Both the position numbers and the translations under genes were made by a program. 39,566 nucleotides of DNA from Alicycliphilus sp. (GTDB lineage Bacteria > Pseudomonadota > Gammaproteobacteria > Burkholderiales > Burkholderiaceae_C), in NCBI GenBank assembly GCA_018054745.1, contig JAGPIX010000008.1, forward strand, positions 1 to 39,566. Reading direction: 5' to 3'. The stretch's first letter is position 1. Every line of letters begins with the position of its first letter. The notes under the pieces are model-generated. The model saw only the letters and a list, made by a program, of their open reading frames with translations. It made no database searches and was not told the DNA's origin. This document shows, in pieces, positions 33,244-39,566 of the stretch.

Positions 33244-34167
33244 ATGTTTCTGCTGCAATCCCCCCAGGTGTGTGAATTGGAGCCGTTCACCTCCATGCCC
33301 GAGCCGCTGCGCCGCCGCGAGCGCAGCGACTGGGCCGATGCCAACCGCGGCGGCGTGGTGACGGACTCCTTCCTCGAAGGCCCGGTGTGGGGCGATGACG
33401 GCAACCTCTACGTGACCGACATCCCCTGGGGCCGCGTTTTCCGCATCGACCCGCAGGGCGCCTGGACGCTGGCGGCCGAATACGACGGCGAGCCCAACGG
33501 CATGAAGTTCCTCGATGCCGGCACGCTGCTCATCACCGACTACAAGAACGGCCTGATGCGCCTGGATCTGGCCAGCGGCCAGGTCAGCCCTTTTCTGGAG
33601 CGGCGCAACAGCGAACGCTTCAAGGGCGTGAACGACCTGGTGTTCGACAGCCAGGGCAACCTGTACTTCACCGACCAGGGGCAGACCGGGCTGCACGACC
33701 CCAGCGGGCGCCTGTACCGCCTGCGCACCAACGGCCAGCTCGACCTGTTGCTCACCAACGTGCCCAGTCCCAATGGCGTGGCGCTGTCGCCCGACGAGCG
33801 CGTGCTGTACCTGGCCGTGACGCGCGGCAACTGCGTATGGCGCGTGCCGCTGCTGCCCGACGGCAGCGTGGCCAAGGTGGGCCAGTTCTTCACCTCCTAC
33901 GGCCCCAGCGGCCCCGACGGCCTGGCCGTGGACGCCGAGGGCCGCCTGCTCGTCGCCAATCCGGGCCTGGGCTATGTCTGGGTGCTCAACGACCGCGCGG
34001 AGCCGGTGCAGGTGATGCGCGGTGTGCCGGGCAGCTCCATCACCAACCTGGCCTTCGGCGGCGCGGACCGGGGTCAGATCTACGTGACCGACTCCACGCA
34101 TGGGCGCATCCTGCGCGCCACGCTGGGGGTGCCTGGCTTGCCCTTGCACCGGGCGGCGCGTCACTGA
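33244..34167 (+). CDS. SMP-30/gluconolactonase-family lactonase
   Basis: A 307-residue six-bladed beta-propeller. The metal ligand E45 occurs in SFLEGPVWGDDGNLYVTDIP; later strands include NDLVFDSQGNLYFTDQGQTG, PNGVALSPDERVLYLAV and GPDGLAVDAEGRLLVANPG, which carry the Asn and Asp ligands. Family members hydrolyse sugar or aliphatic lactones. It begins 12 bp after the amidohydrolase gene, after AAAGGAA, and should belong to the same transcript. The presence of two lactone-active families in tandem points to a lactone intermediate. Confidence 0.87.
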   Translation: MFLLQSPQVCELEPFTSMPEPLRRRERSDWADANRGGVVTDSFLEGPVWGDDGNLYVTDIPWGRVFRIDPQGAWTLAAEYDGEPNGMKFLDAGTLLITDYKNGLMRLDLASGQVSPFLERRNSERFKGVNDLVFDSQGNLYFTDQGQTGLHDPSGRLYRLRTNGQLDLLLTNVPSPNGVALSPDERVLYLAVTRGNCVWRVPLLPDGSVAKVGQFFTSYGPSGPDGLAVDAEGRLLVANPGLGYVWVLNDRAEPVQVMRGVPGSSITNLAFGGADRGQIYVTDSTHGRILRATLGVPGLPLHRAARH

Positions 34168-34242
34168 AATTCGGTGGCGGCGGAGTGCGGTAGAAAGCTT
34201 CCTATGCCGGTCACCCTGCCGGGCCTTATCACGAGGTAGCGC

Positions 34243-35442
34243 ATGAATTTCTCTTTGCCCCCTGAACTGCGCGCATTGCGCGACAAAACCAGGCAATTCG
34301 TCGCCGAACAGGTGATTCCGCTGGAAAACGACGAGCGCCAGTCGCACCATGGCCCCAGCGAGGCGTTGCGCAATGAGCTGGTGGCGCGCGCCAGGGATGC
34401 CGGGCTGCTCACGCCGCACGCGTCGCGCGATTTGGGTGGCATGGGCCTGAGCCATGTGGAAAAGGCCGTAGTGTTCGAGGAGGCCGGCTACTCCTGGCTC
34501 GGCCCGACGGCGCTCAACATCCACGCACCCGACGAGGGCAACATCCATTTGATGGAGGCGGTGGCGACGCCCGTGCAAAAAGAGCGCTGGCTGCGCCCGC
34601 AGGTGGCGGGCGCGACACGCTCCTGCTTTGCCATGACCGAGCCCGCGCCCGGCGCCGGGGCTGATCCGTCGATGCTGGCGACCACGGCCCGGCGCGACGG
34701 CGACGACTACGTCATCAACGGCCGCAAGTGGTTCATCACCGGCGCCGAAGGGGCGCATTACGCCATCATCATGGCGCGCATGGAGGACGGCTCGGCGACC
34801 ATGTTTTTGTCCGACATGGACCGGCCCGGCATCACCCTGGAGCGCAACATGGACGCCATGGACAGCTGCTTTGCCGGCGGCCACGGCGTGCTGCGCTTTG
34901 ACGATCTGCGTGTGCCGGCAACGGATGTGCTGGGCGAGGTCGGCCAGGGCTTTCGCTACGCCCAGGTGCGCCTGGCCCCGGCGCGCCTGACGCACTGCAT
35001 GCGCTGGCTGGGCCAGGCCCGGCGTGCGCACGACCAGGCCCTGGCCTACGCGCGCCGGCGCCAGGCCTTCGGCCGGCCGCTGGCCGAGCACGAGGGGGTG
35101 GGCTTCATGCTGGCCGACAACGACATGGATCTGCACACCGCGCGCCTGCATATCTGGCACACGGCCTGGCTGCTGGATCAGGGCGAGAAATGCAACTTTG
35201 AATCCAGCCGCGCCAAGGTCGTGTGCTCCGAGGCCGAGTGGCGCGTGGTGGACCGCAGCGTGCAGATCCTGGGCGGCCAGGGCGTGACCGGCGAGACGCC
35301 GGTGATGCGCATCTTTACCGACATGCGCGCCTTTCGCATCTACGACGGCCCGAGCGAGGTGCACCGCTGGAGCATGGCCCGCAAGCTGGTGCACATGGCC
35401 GAGCGCGCCGAGGCCGAGCTGCTGCGCGAGGGTGGGTTGTGA
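34243..35442 (+). CDS. Acyl-CoA dehydrogenase, ACAD10/11-like
   Basis: A 399-residue flavoprotein with the usual N-terminal helical domain, FAMTEPAPGAGADPS and VINGRKWFITGAEG for FAD, and the C-terminal VDRSVQILGGQGVT and RIYDGPSEVHR. The residue at the usual catalytic Glu of the IYEG motif is Asp (D368), as in a subgroup near ACAD10/11. It catalyses alpha,beta-dehydrogenation of an acyl-CoA; the substrate is unknown. A 75-bp gap separates it from the lactonase gene, so it may be part of the same unit or have its own promoter. Confidence 0.9.
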   Translation: MNFSLPPELRALRDKTRQFVAEQVIPLENDERQSHHGPSEALRNELVARARDAGLLTPHASRDLGGMGLSHVEKAVVFEEAGYSWLGPTALNIHAPDEGNIHLMEAVATPVQKERWLRPQVAGATRSCFAMTEPAPGAGADPSMLATTARRDGDDYVINGRKWFITGAEGAHYAIIMARMEDGSATMFLSDMDRPGITLERNMDAMDSCFAGGHGVLRFDDLRVPATDVLGEVGQGFRYAQVRLAPARLTHCMRWLGQARRAHDQALAYARRRQAFGRPLAEHEGVGFMLADNDMDLHTARLHIWHTAWLLDQGEKCNFESSRAKVVCSEAEWRVVDRSVQILGGQGVTGETPVMRIFTDMRAFRIYDGPSEVHRWSMARKLVHMAERAEAELLREGGL

Positions 35443-35482
35443 GCCGGCCGGGCGCCATCGGCTCGGGATGGCGCCTCGGCAC

Positions 35483-35520
35483 GCTATAATAAATATAGCT
35501 GTTGGCGCTTATTTGGCGGC
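35483..35520 (-). repeat. AGCTAT-core dispersed repeat, copy 8 (right half)
   Basis: On the minus strand, AAATAAGCGCCAACAGCTAT followed by ATTTATTATAGC matches copy 3. It lies between convergent genes and includes the stop codon of the gene that ends at 35509. Confidence 0.65.
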
Positions 35521-35973
35521 CGCACGGGCCGCTTCGGCCTTTGCTTTGGCTTCATCGGCCTTGCGCTGCAGCTCCTGGGCCTCCTTCTCTGCCGCCTGTG
35601 CCTGGGCTTCGGCCTCCTTGGCCTTGGCGTCCTTGTCCGAAGGCAGGGCGCCGGCCAGCGCATTGCCGGCCATGGTGCCGGCCACGGCGCCCACGGCGGC
35701 CGCGCCCATGGTGCCCATCAGGCCGGGGCCGCGGGCGGCAGGGGCGGCAGCTGGCGCTGCGGGTGCTGCTGCTGCCGGGGTTGCGGGTGCCGTGGGCGCC
35801 GGGCTGGCCTTGGGGGCAACCGGCGCCGCCGGGGCGGGTGCGGTCTTGGCCAGGCTGCTGCGCTGCATCGGCTTGCCGCCGCCCAGGCGCTTGGCATGGG
35901 CCAGCGAGGGGGCGGCCAGGGCGGCTGCGGTCAGGGCGATCACGGTAGCGGTGGAGCGAAAAGAAGCGTTCAT
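35509..35973 (-). CDS. Exported Ala/Pro-rich protein with glycine-zipper segment
   Basis: A 154-residue protein with a signal peptide (RSTATVIALTAAALAAPSLAHA) and then KRLGGGKPMQRSS, a start found in Tim44-domain proteins of this bacterial order. A Pro/Ala-rich linker (about residues 43-82) leads to a small-residue hydrophobic segment (GPGLMGTMGAAAVGAVAG and following, about 83-110), and a charged coiled coil ends the protein (KEAEAQAQAAEKEAQELQRK). The Tim44 domain itself is absent. It probably sits in the envelope; no function is known. Confidence 0.75.
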   Translation of the reverse strand: MNASFRSTATVIALTAAALAAPSLAHAKRLGGGKPMQRSSLAKTAPAPAAPVAPKASPAPTAPATPAAAAPAAPAAAPAARGPGLMGTMGAAAVGAVAGTMAGNALAGALPSDKDAKAKEAEAQAQAAEKEAQELQRKADEAKAKAEAARAAAK

Positions 35974-36016
35974 GGAGTTTTCCTGAGAAGAATGGCAAGG
36001 GTGGGGGAGAGGCGGC

Positions 36017-36295
36017 TTAATCGAAGATCTCGCTGAGCCAGGACTTGTGCTTGCGCTGCTGGCCGTGCGAGCCGTGGTGGCGAAAGTCCGAGTCCTCGAA
36101 GTCGGGCCGGTGCGTGGGGCGCTGGTAGGCTGGCTGCGGCGCCGCTGCCGGGCTGGCGTGGGCGCTGCGCTCGATCAGCTTGTCCAGCTCGCCACGGTCC
36201 AGCCAGACGCCACGGCATTGCGTGCAGTAGTCGATCTCCACGCCCTGGCGCTCGGCCATGACCAGGGTGACGTCGTTGCACTGGGGGCATTTCAT
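36017..36295 (-). CDS. Small zinc-ribbon protein (TFIIB-type zinc finger family)
   Basis: A 92-residue protein with CPQC at residues 3-6 and YCTQCRGVWLDRGELDKLIER, the bacterial zf-TFIIB pattern of four cysteines. The rest is hydrophilic and His-rich (RHHGSHGQQRKHKSW). Start 36295 follows AAGGAAA and puts the first zinc cysteines directly after the Met; an in-frame ATG 33 bp upstream is less likely. It lies 16 bp after the Bax-inhibitor gene on the same strand, suggesting a shared transcript. Function unknown. Confidence 0.85.
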   Translation of the reverse strand: MKCPQCNDVTLVMAERQGVEIDYCTQCRGVWLDRGELDKLIERSAHASPAAAPQPAYQRPTHRPDFEDSDFRHHGSHGQQRKHKSWLSEIFD

Positions 36296-36311
36296 AGGCT
36301 TTTCCTTGTGA

Positions 36312-36989
36312 TCAGTCGTTGCTGCCAAAGCCGAACAGGCTCAGCAGGCTGGTGAACAGGTTGAACAGCGACACGAACAGGCCCACCGTGGCCAGCACGT
36401 AGTTGGTCTCGCCGCCGTTCACGATGCGGCTGGTCTCGAACAAAATCATGCCGGCCGACAGCAGTGCCACCATGGCCGAGACGGCCAGCGACAGCGCCGG
36501 CAGCTGCAGAAACACGGCGCCCAGGCCGGCCAGCAGGGCAATCACCATGCCGGCGAAGAGAAAGCCGCCCATGAAGCTGAAGTCGCGCCGCGAGGCCAGC
36601 ACCCAGGCCGACAGGGCCAGAAAGGTCGCGCCCGTCGCGCCCAGGGCCAGCGCAATCGTCTGCGCGCCGCCGGGCAGCGCCAGATGTTTGGCCAGCACCG
36701 GGCCCAGGGTGTAGCCCATGAAGCCCGTCAGGGCGAACACCACGGGAATCGCCCAGCCGCTGTGCTGCAGCTTGTGCACGAGAAACAGCAGGCCAAAGTA
36801 GCCGACCAGGGTGATGACCAGGCCGGCCGGCGGCGCCTGCAGCGCCACCGCCAGCCCCGCAATGGCCGCGCTGAACAGCAGCGTCATGGACAGCAGGGCA
36901 TAGGTGTTGCGCAGCACCCGGTGCCGGGCAATGCTGGCGCCCCAGCCGGTGCTGGCGCTGGGTGTTGAGAGAGCAAGAGGTCGGTTCAT
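36312..36989 (-). CDS. Bax inhibitor-1/YccA-family membrane protein
   Basis: A 225-residue inner-membrane protein with seven hydrophobic helices. The family start RHRVLRNTYALLSMTLLFSA and the terminal region FETSRIVNGGETNYVLATVG with SLFNLFTSLLSLFG are characteristic. Members bind or modulate the FtsH protease or act as Ca2+/H+ leak channels. Start 36989 (MNRPLALS) is chosen because a start further upstream would reach into the promoter region of the divergent regulator. Confidence 0.92.
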   Translation of the reverse strand: MNRPLALSTPSASTGWGASIARHRVLRNTYALLSMTLLFSAAIAGLAVALQAPPAGLVITLVGYFGLLFLVHKLQHSGWAIPVVFALTGFMGYTLGPVLAKHLALPGGAQTIALALGATGATFLALSAWVLASRRDFSFMGGFLFAGMVIALLAGLGAVFLQLPALSLAVSAMVALLSAGMILFETSRIVNGGETNYVLATVGLFVSLFNLFTSLLSLFGFGSND

Positions 36990-37039
36990 GGTGAATCCCG
37001 GTAGCGGAGAAGGGCGCCAGATTAGGGTGGGAATGACCA

Positions 37040-37068
37040 TTGAAAAAGCAGATAATCAGTGATTTAGA
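37040..37068 (+). promoter_or_regulatory. Candidate sigma-70 promoter of the NhaR-like gene
   Basis: TTGAAA (37040-37045), a 17-bp spacer, then TTTAGA (37063-37068). This gives a start point near 37075, 12 bp before the ATG. It is the best -35/-10 pair in the 97-bp divergent gap; not tested. Confidence 0.45.
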
Positions 37069-37086
37069 GTCCTGTAAAAACTGAAC

Positions 37087-37968
37087 ATGAGCCTGGCCTT
37101 CAACTATCGGCACCTGTACTACTTCTGGGTGGTCGCCAAGGAGGGCGGCATCTCGCGCGCTGCCACGCGCCTGGACATGGCCATCCAGACGGTGAGCGCC
37201 CAGGTGCGCGAGCTCGAGCGCGACCTGGGCTGCCAGCTGCTCAAGCCCGCCGGGCGTGGCCTGGCGCTGACCGAGGCCGGGGTGGTGGCGCTGCAGCAGG
37301 CCGAGCAGATCTTCCAGCTCGGTGAATCGCTGCCGGAGCTGGTGCGCGGCGCAGCCCAGGTGCAGGCCGTGCGCCTGACGGTGGGGATTGCCGACGGCCT
37401 GCCCAAGCTGGTGGTGCAGCGCCTGCTGCAGCCGGTGCTGGCCACGCCCGGCCTGCGGCTGGTGTGTCACGAGGGCGAGATGGCGGACCTGCTGGCCGAC
37501 CTGGCGCTGCACCGGATGGACGTGGTGCTGTCCGACCACCCGGCGCCCTTCAACCCGCACCTGAAGGTGCACAACCACCCCCTGGGCGCATCGGCCATGG
37601 GCTGGTACGCGGCGCCGTACTGGTGGGAGCAGGCGCAGGACGGGTTTCCGGCCTCGCTCAACCGGGTGCCGGTGCTGCTGCCCACCACCCATTCCACCGT
37701 GCGCCGCCCGCTCGACCAGTGGCTGATCCAGCACCGGCTGCGCCCGCGCGTGGTCGGCGAGTTTGAAGACAGCGCCCTGCTGGAGACCTTTGGCGGCAGC
37801 GGCCTGGGGGTGTTCCCGGCCGCGCTGTCGGTGCAGGACGATTTGCTGCAGCGCCACCAGGCCCGGCTGCTCGGCCCCTGCGAGGGGGTGGAAGACCACT
37901 ACTACGCCATCAGCACCGAGCGCCGCGTCAAGCACCCGGTGGTGCAGCAGCTGCTGGCCCGGGGCTGA
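37087..37968 (+). CDS. nhaR: LysR-family regulator, NhaR-like
   Basis: A 293-residue regulator with the NhaR-type N-terminus FNYRHLYYFWVVAKEGGISRAATRLDMAIQ and the helix-turn-helix at about residues 6-65. The C-terminal sensor has RLTVGIADGLPKLVVQRLLQP and DVVLSDHPAP, as in NhaR. In enteric bacteria NhaR responds to sodium and controls nhaA. No nhaA gene is adjacent here; the divergent neighbour is the Bax-inhibitor gene, so the target is uncertain. The symbol reflects family resemblance. Confidence 0.88.
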   Translation: MSLAFNYRHLYYFWVVAKEGGISRAATRLDMAIQTVSAQVRELERDLGCQLLKPAGRGLALTEAGVVALQQAEQIFQLGESLPELVRGAAQVQAVRLTVGIADGLPKLVVQRLLQPVLATPGLRLVCHEGEMADLLADLALHRMDVVLSDHPAPFNPHLKVHNHPLGASAMGWYAAPYWWEQAQDGFPASLNRVPVLLPTTHSTVRRPLDQWLIQHRLRPRVVGEFEDSALLETFGGSGLGVFPAALSVQDDLLQRHQARLLGPCEGVEDHYYAISTERRVKHPVVQQLLARG

Positions 37969-37989
37969 GCCGCGCGCCGGCTCGATGCG

Positions 37990-38802
37990 TCACAAGACCA
38001 GGTCGTAGCCGACGGTGATCGGCGCATGGTCGCTGAATTTCTCGCCCTTGTAGATCGCCTCGCTGCGCGCCAGTTCGGCAAGCTGCGGCGTGGCCAGGTG
38101 GTAGTCCAGCCGCCACCCCACATTGTTCGCATAGGCCTGGCCGCGGTTGCTCCACCATGTGTAGCAGGCGTCGGTGGTCTCGGGCTGCAGGCGGCGGTAC
38201 ACGTCCACCAGGCCGCCATCGGGTTCGGCGCCCAGCAGCTTCGTCATCCAGGCGCGCTCCTCGGGCAGGAAGCCGCTGTTCTTCTGGTTGCTGCGCCAGT
38301 TCTTCAGGTCCGCCTGCTGGTGTGCGATGTTGATGTCGCCGCAGAGGATGAACTCGCGTTCGGCCTTGAGCCGCATCAGGTGCGGGTGGAATTCATCGAG
38401 GAAGCGGAACTTGGCCTGCTGGCGCTCCTCGCCAGAGCTGCCGCTGGGGAAGTAGGCGCTGATCAGCGACAGCCGGCGCCCGGGCCGGTCAAAGCGCAGC
38501 TCCACATAGCGGCCTTCGGCGTCGAATTCGTCGGAGCCATAGCCGATGATCACGTCGCTGGGCGCGTGGCGTGTGTAGATGCCCACGCCCGAATAGCCCT
38601 TCTTCTCGGCAAAGTGAAAATGGCCCGACAGGCCCGCCAGCTCTTCAAAACGCCCCTGCATGTCGGCGGACTGGGCCTTGAGCTCCTGCACGCAAATACA
38701 ATCCGGGCGGTTTTGCGCCATCCATTCCTCCACGCCCTTGGACGTGGCCGAACGGATGCCGTTGAGGTTGAGGCTGGTTAATTTGAACAAGGATGCATCC
38801 AT
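37990..38802 (-). CDS. xth: Exodeoxyribonuclease III / AP endonuclease, ExoA-type
   Basis: A 270-residue DNA-repair nuclease of the EEP family: [11 protein letters not shown], the metal-binding [27 protein letters not shown], and the catalytic [12 protein letters not shown] at the C-terminus. It cuts at abasic sites and removes 3' blocks. The start is set at 38802; it shares CCATGG with the divergent pyrE start, and no clear ribosome site precedes it. A TTG at 38790 (giving MFKLTSLN) is an alternative start closer to the conserved fold. Confidence 0.93.
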   Translation of the reverse strand: MDASLFKLTSLNLNGIRSATSKGVEEWMAQNRPDCICVQELKAQSADMQGRFEELAGLSGHFHFAEKKGYSGVGIYTRHAPSDVIIGYGSDEFDAEGRYVELRFDRPGRRLSLISAYFPSGSSGEERQQAKFRFLDEFHPHLMRLKAEREFILCGDINIAHQQADLKNWRSNQKNSGFLPEERAWMTKLLGAEPDGGLVDVYRRLQPETTDACYTWWSNRGQAYANNVGWRLDYHLATPQLAELARSEAIYKGEKFSDHAPITVGYDLVL

Positions 38803-39499
38803 GGTGACAGACAACGCGCCGGCGTCGTATCAGGACGCCCTGGCACAGGAATTCGTGCGTTTTGCGGTGGAATCCGGCGTGCTGCGCTTTGGTGAGTTCA
38901 AGACCAAGGCCGGGCGCATGAGTCCATATTTCTTCAACGCCGGCCTGTTTGACGATGGCGCCAAGCTCGGGCGCCTGGCGCAATTCTATGCACAGGCGCT
39001 GCTGGCCAGCGGCGTGGGGTTCGACATGGTCTTCGGCCCGGCCTACAAGGGCATCCCGCTGGCCGCCACGGTGGCCGTGGAGCTGGCGCGGCTGGGCAGG
39101 AACGTACCCTTTGCCTATAACCGCAAGGAGGCCAAGGACCATGGCGAGGGCGGCACCCTGGTGGGCGCGCCGCTGGCGGGGCGCGTGCTCATCATCGACG
39201 ATGTGATGAGCGCCGGCACCGCCGCGCGCGAGTCCATCGCGCTGATCCAGGCCGCCGGCGCCACGCCACACGCCATGGCGATTGCGCTCGATCGCCAGGA
39301 GAAGGCCACCGAGAACGGCCAGGACGTGGAGCACAGCGCCGTGCAATATGTGCGCCGCGAGCTGGGTATGCAGGTTTGTGCCATCGCCAAGCTGGCCGAC
39401 TTGCTGCAATACTTGGCGGCTGACGGTGGCGACGCGCAGATGCACGCCCACCACGAGCGCGTGTTGGCCTATCGCCAGCGCTATGGCGTCAATGACTGA
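38801..39499 (+). CDS. pyrE: Orotate phosphoribosyltransferase
   Basis: A 232-residue pyrimidine-biosynthesis enzyme. Signatures are [43 protein letters not shown] (the flexible catalytic loop), and the PRPP-binding [13 protein letters not shown]. It forms orotidine 5'-phosphate from orotate and PRPP. AAGGA at 38789-38793 precedes the ATG. The 67 bp after its stop contain GGGAGGG and an ATG at 39556, possibly the next gene, but too little is visible to call. Confidence 0.96.
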   Translation: MVTDNAPASYQDALAQEFVRFAVESGVLRFGEFKTKAGRMSPYFFNAGLFDDGAKLGRLAQFYAQALLASGVGFDMVFGPAYKGIPLAATVAVELARLGRNVPFAYNRKEAKDHGEGGTLVGAPLAGRVLIIDDVMSAGTAARESIALIQAAGATPHAMAIALDRQEKATENGQDVEHSAVQYVRRELGMQVCAIAKLADLLQYLAADGGDAQMHAHHERVLAYRQRYGVND

Positions 39500-39566
39500 G
39501 GCATGGGCCGTGAGAGGGGCAATGGCTTGAAAACAAAGGCAGTGACGGGAGGGCTGATGGCATGCG

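Noticed and set aside
32323-35394. Minus-strand open frame of about 1020 codons opposite the amidohydrolase, lactonase and acyl-CoA dehydrogenase
   Set aside because: It spans three sense genes, including their short gaps, and reads as His/Ala/Val/Gln-rich sequence with no motif.
1-39566. CRISPR arrays, tRNA or rRNA genes, transposases, integrases
   Set aside because: No regularly spaced direct repeats with unique spacers, no cloverleaf-like sequence and no recombinase motif was seen. The short repeats noted are dispersed palindromic elements.
39547-39566. Possible start of another gene (GGGAGGG then ATG at 39556)
   Set aside because: Only about ten bases of frame are visible before the window ends.

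Overview
The window looks like chromosome of a high-GC betaproteobacterium of the order Burkholderiales, most likely the family Comamonadaceae (Comamonas/Acidovorax/Alicycliphilus-like). This rests on gene content and order, not on a database search: a phenol-degradation cluster arranged like the aph/phc genes of Comamonas testosteroni, many Bug-type (TctC) periplasmic receptors, and the PyrE and ExoA sequence styles.

Layout. (1) 1-610: the N-terminal part of an OmpR-family response regulator, cut by the window edge. (2) 801-4153: a small unknown gene translationally coupled to a 1026-residue nuclease-methyltransferase of the type ISP kind, with a REP-like palindrome inside the reading frame. 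(3) 4290-8221: housekeeping genes: AmpG-like permease, AraC-type regulator, EamA/DMT transporter, M48 metallopeptidase. (4) 8239-24925: a complete phenol-to-central-metabolism island. A divergent pair encodes a sigma-54-dependent phenol sensor (AphR/DmpR-like) and a GntR-type regulator (AphS-like). Facing them is one long operon: multicomponent phenol hydroxylase (K L M N O P), ferredoxin Q, catechol 2,3-dioxygenase B, a GlcG/HbpS-like protein, an outer-membrane MetA-type protein, then C, E, F, G, H, a Bug receptor and the tautomerase I. Phenol is oxidised to catechol, cleaved in the meta position, and taken through the oxalocrotonate branch to pyruvate and acetyl-CoA. No hydrolase D gene is present. 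(5) 25001-25639: a glyoxalase-II-like hydrolase. (6) 25697-35442: an IclR regulator divergent from a second catabolic unit with four Bug receptors, an RraA-type aldolase, a D-2-hydroxyacid dehydrogenase, a COG3618 amidohydrolase, an SMP-30 lactonase and an acyl-CoA dehydrogenase. The substrate is unknown. (7) 35509-39499: small envelope and zinc-ribbon proteins, a Bax-inhibitor-1 membrane protein, a NhaR-like LysR regulator, ExoA and PyrE.

Two dispersed short repeat families run through the window. One, about 55 bp with an AGCTAT core and a GCGCTT/AAGCGC hairpin, occurs about eight times, roughly every 5 kb; one copy encodes most of the signal peptide of a Bug receptor and others form the ends of genes. 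The other is a [21 protein letters not shown]-like palindrome, found once inside a gene, once between genes, and once as an inverted pair inside the phenol operon.

The phenol operon has a good sigma-54 promoter (10942-10957) whose predicted transcription start lies almost on the first codon of the first gene. An array of GTGAAT boxes lies upstream. No tRNA, rRNA, CRISPR array, transposase or integrase was seen, and there is no gene-free stretch longer than about 300 bp; the longest is the 249-bp regulatory region at 10720-10968.
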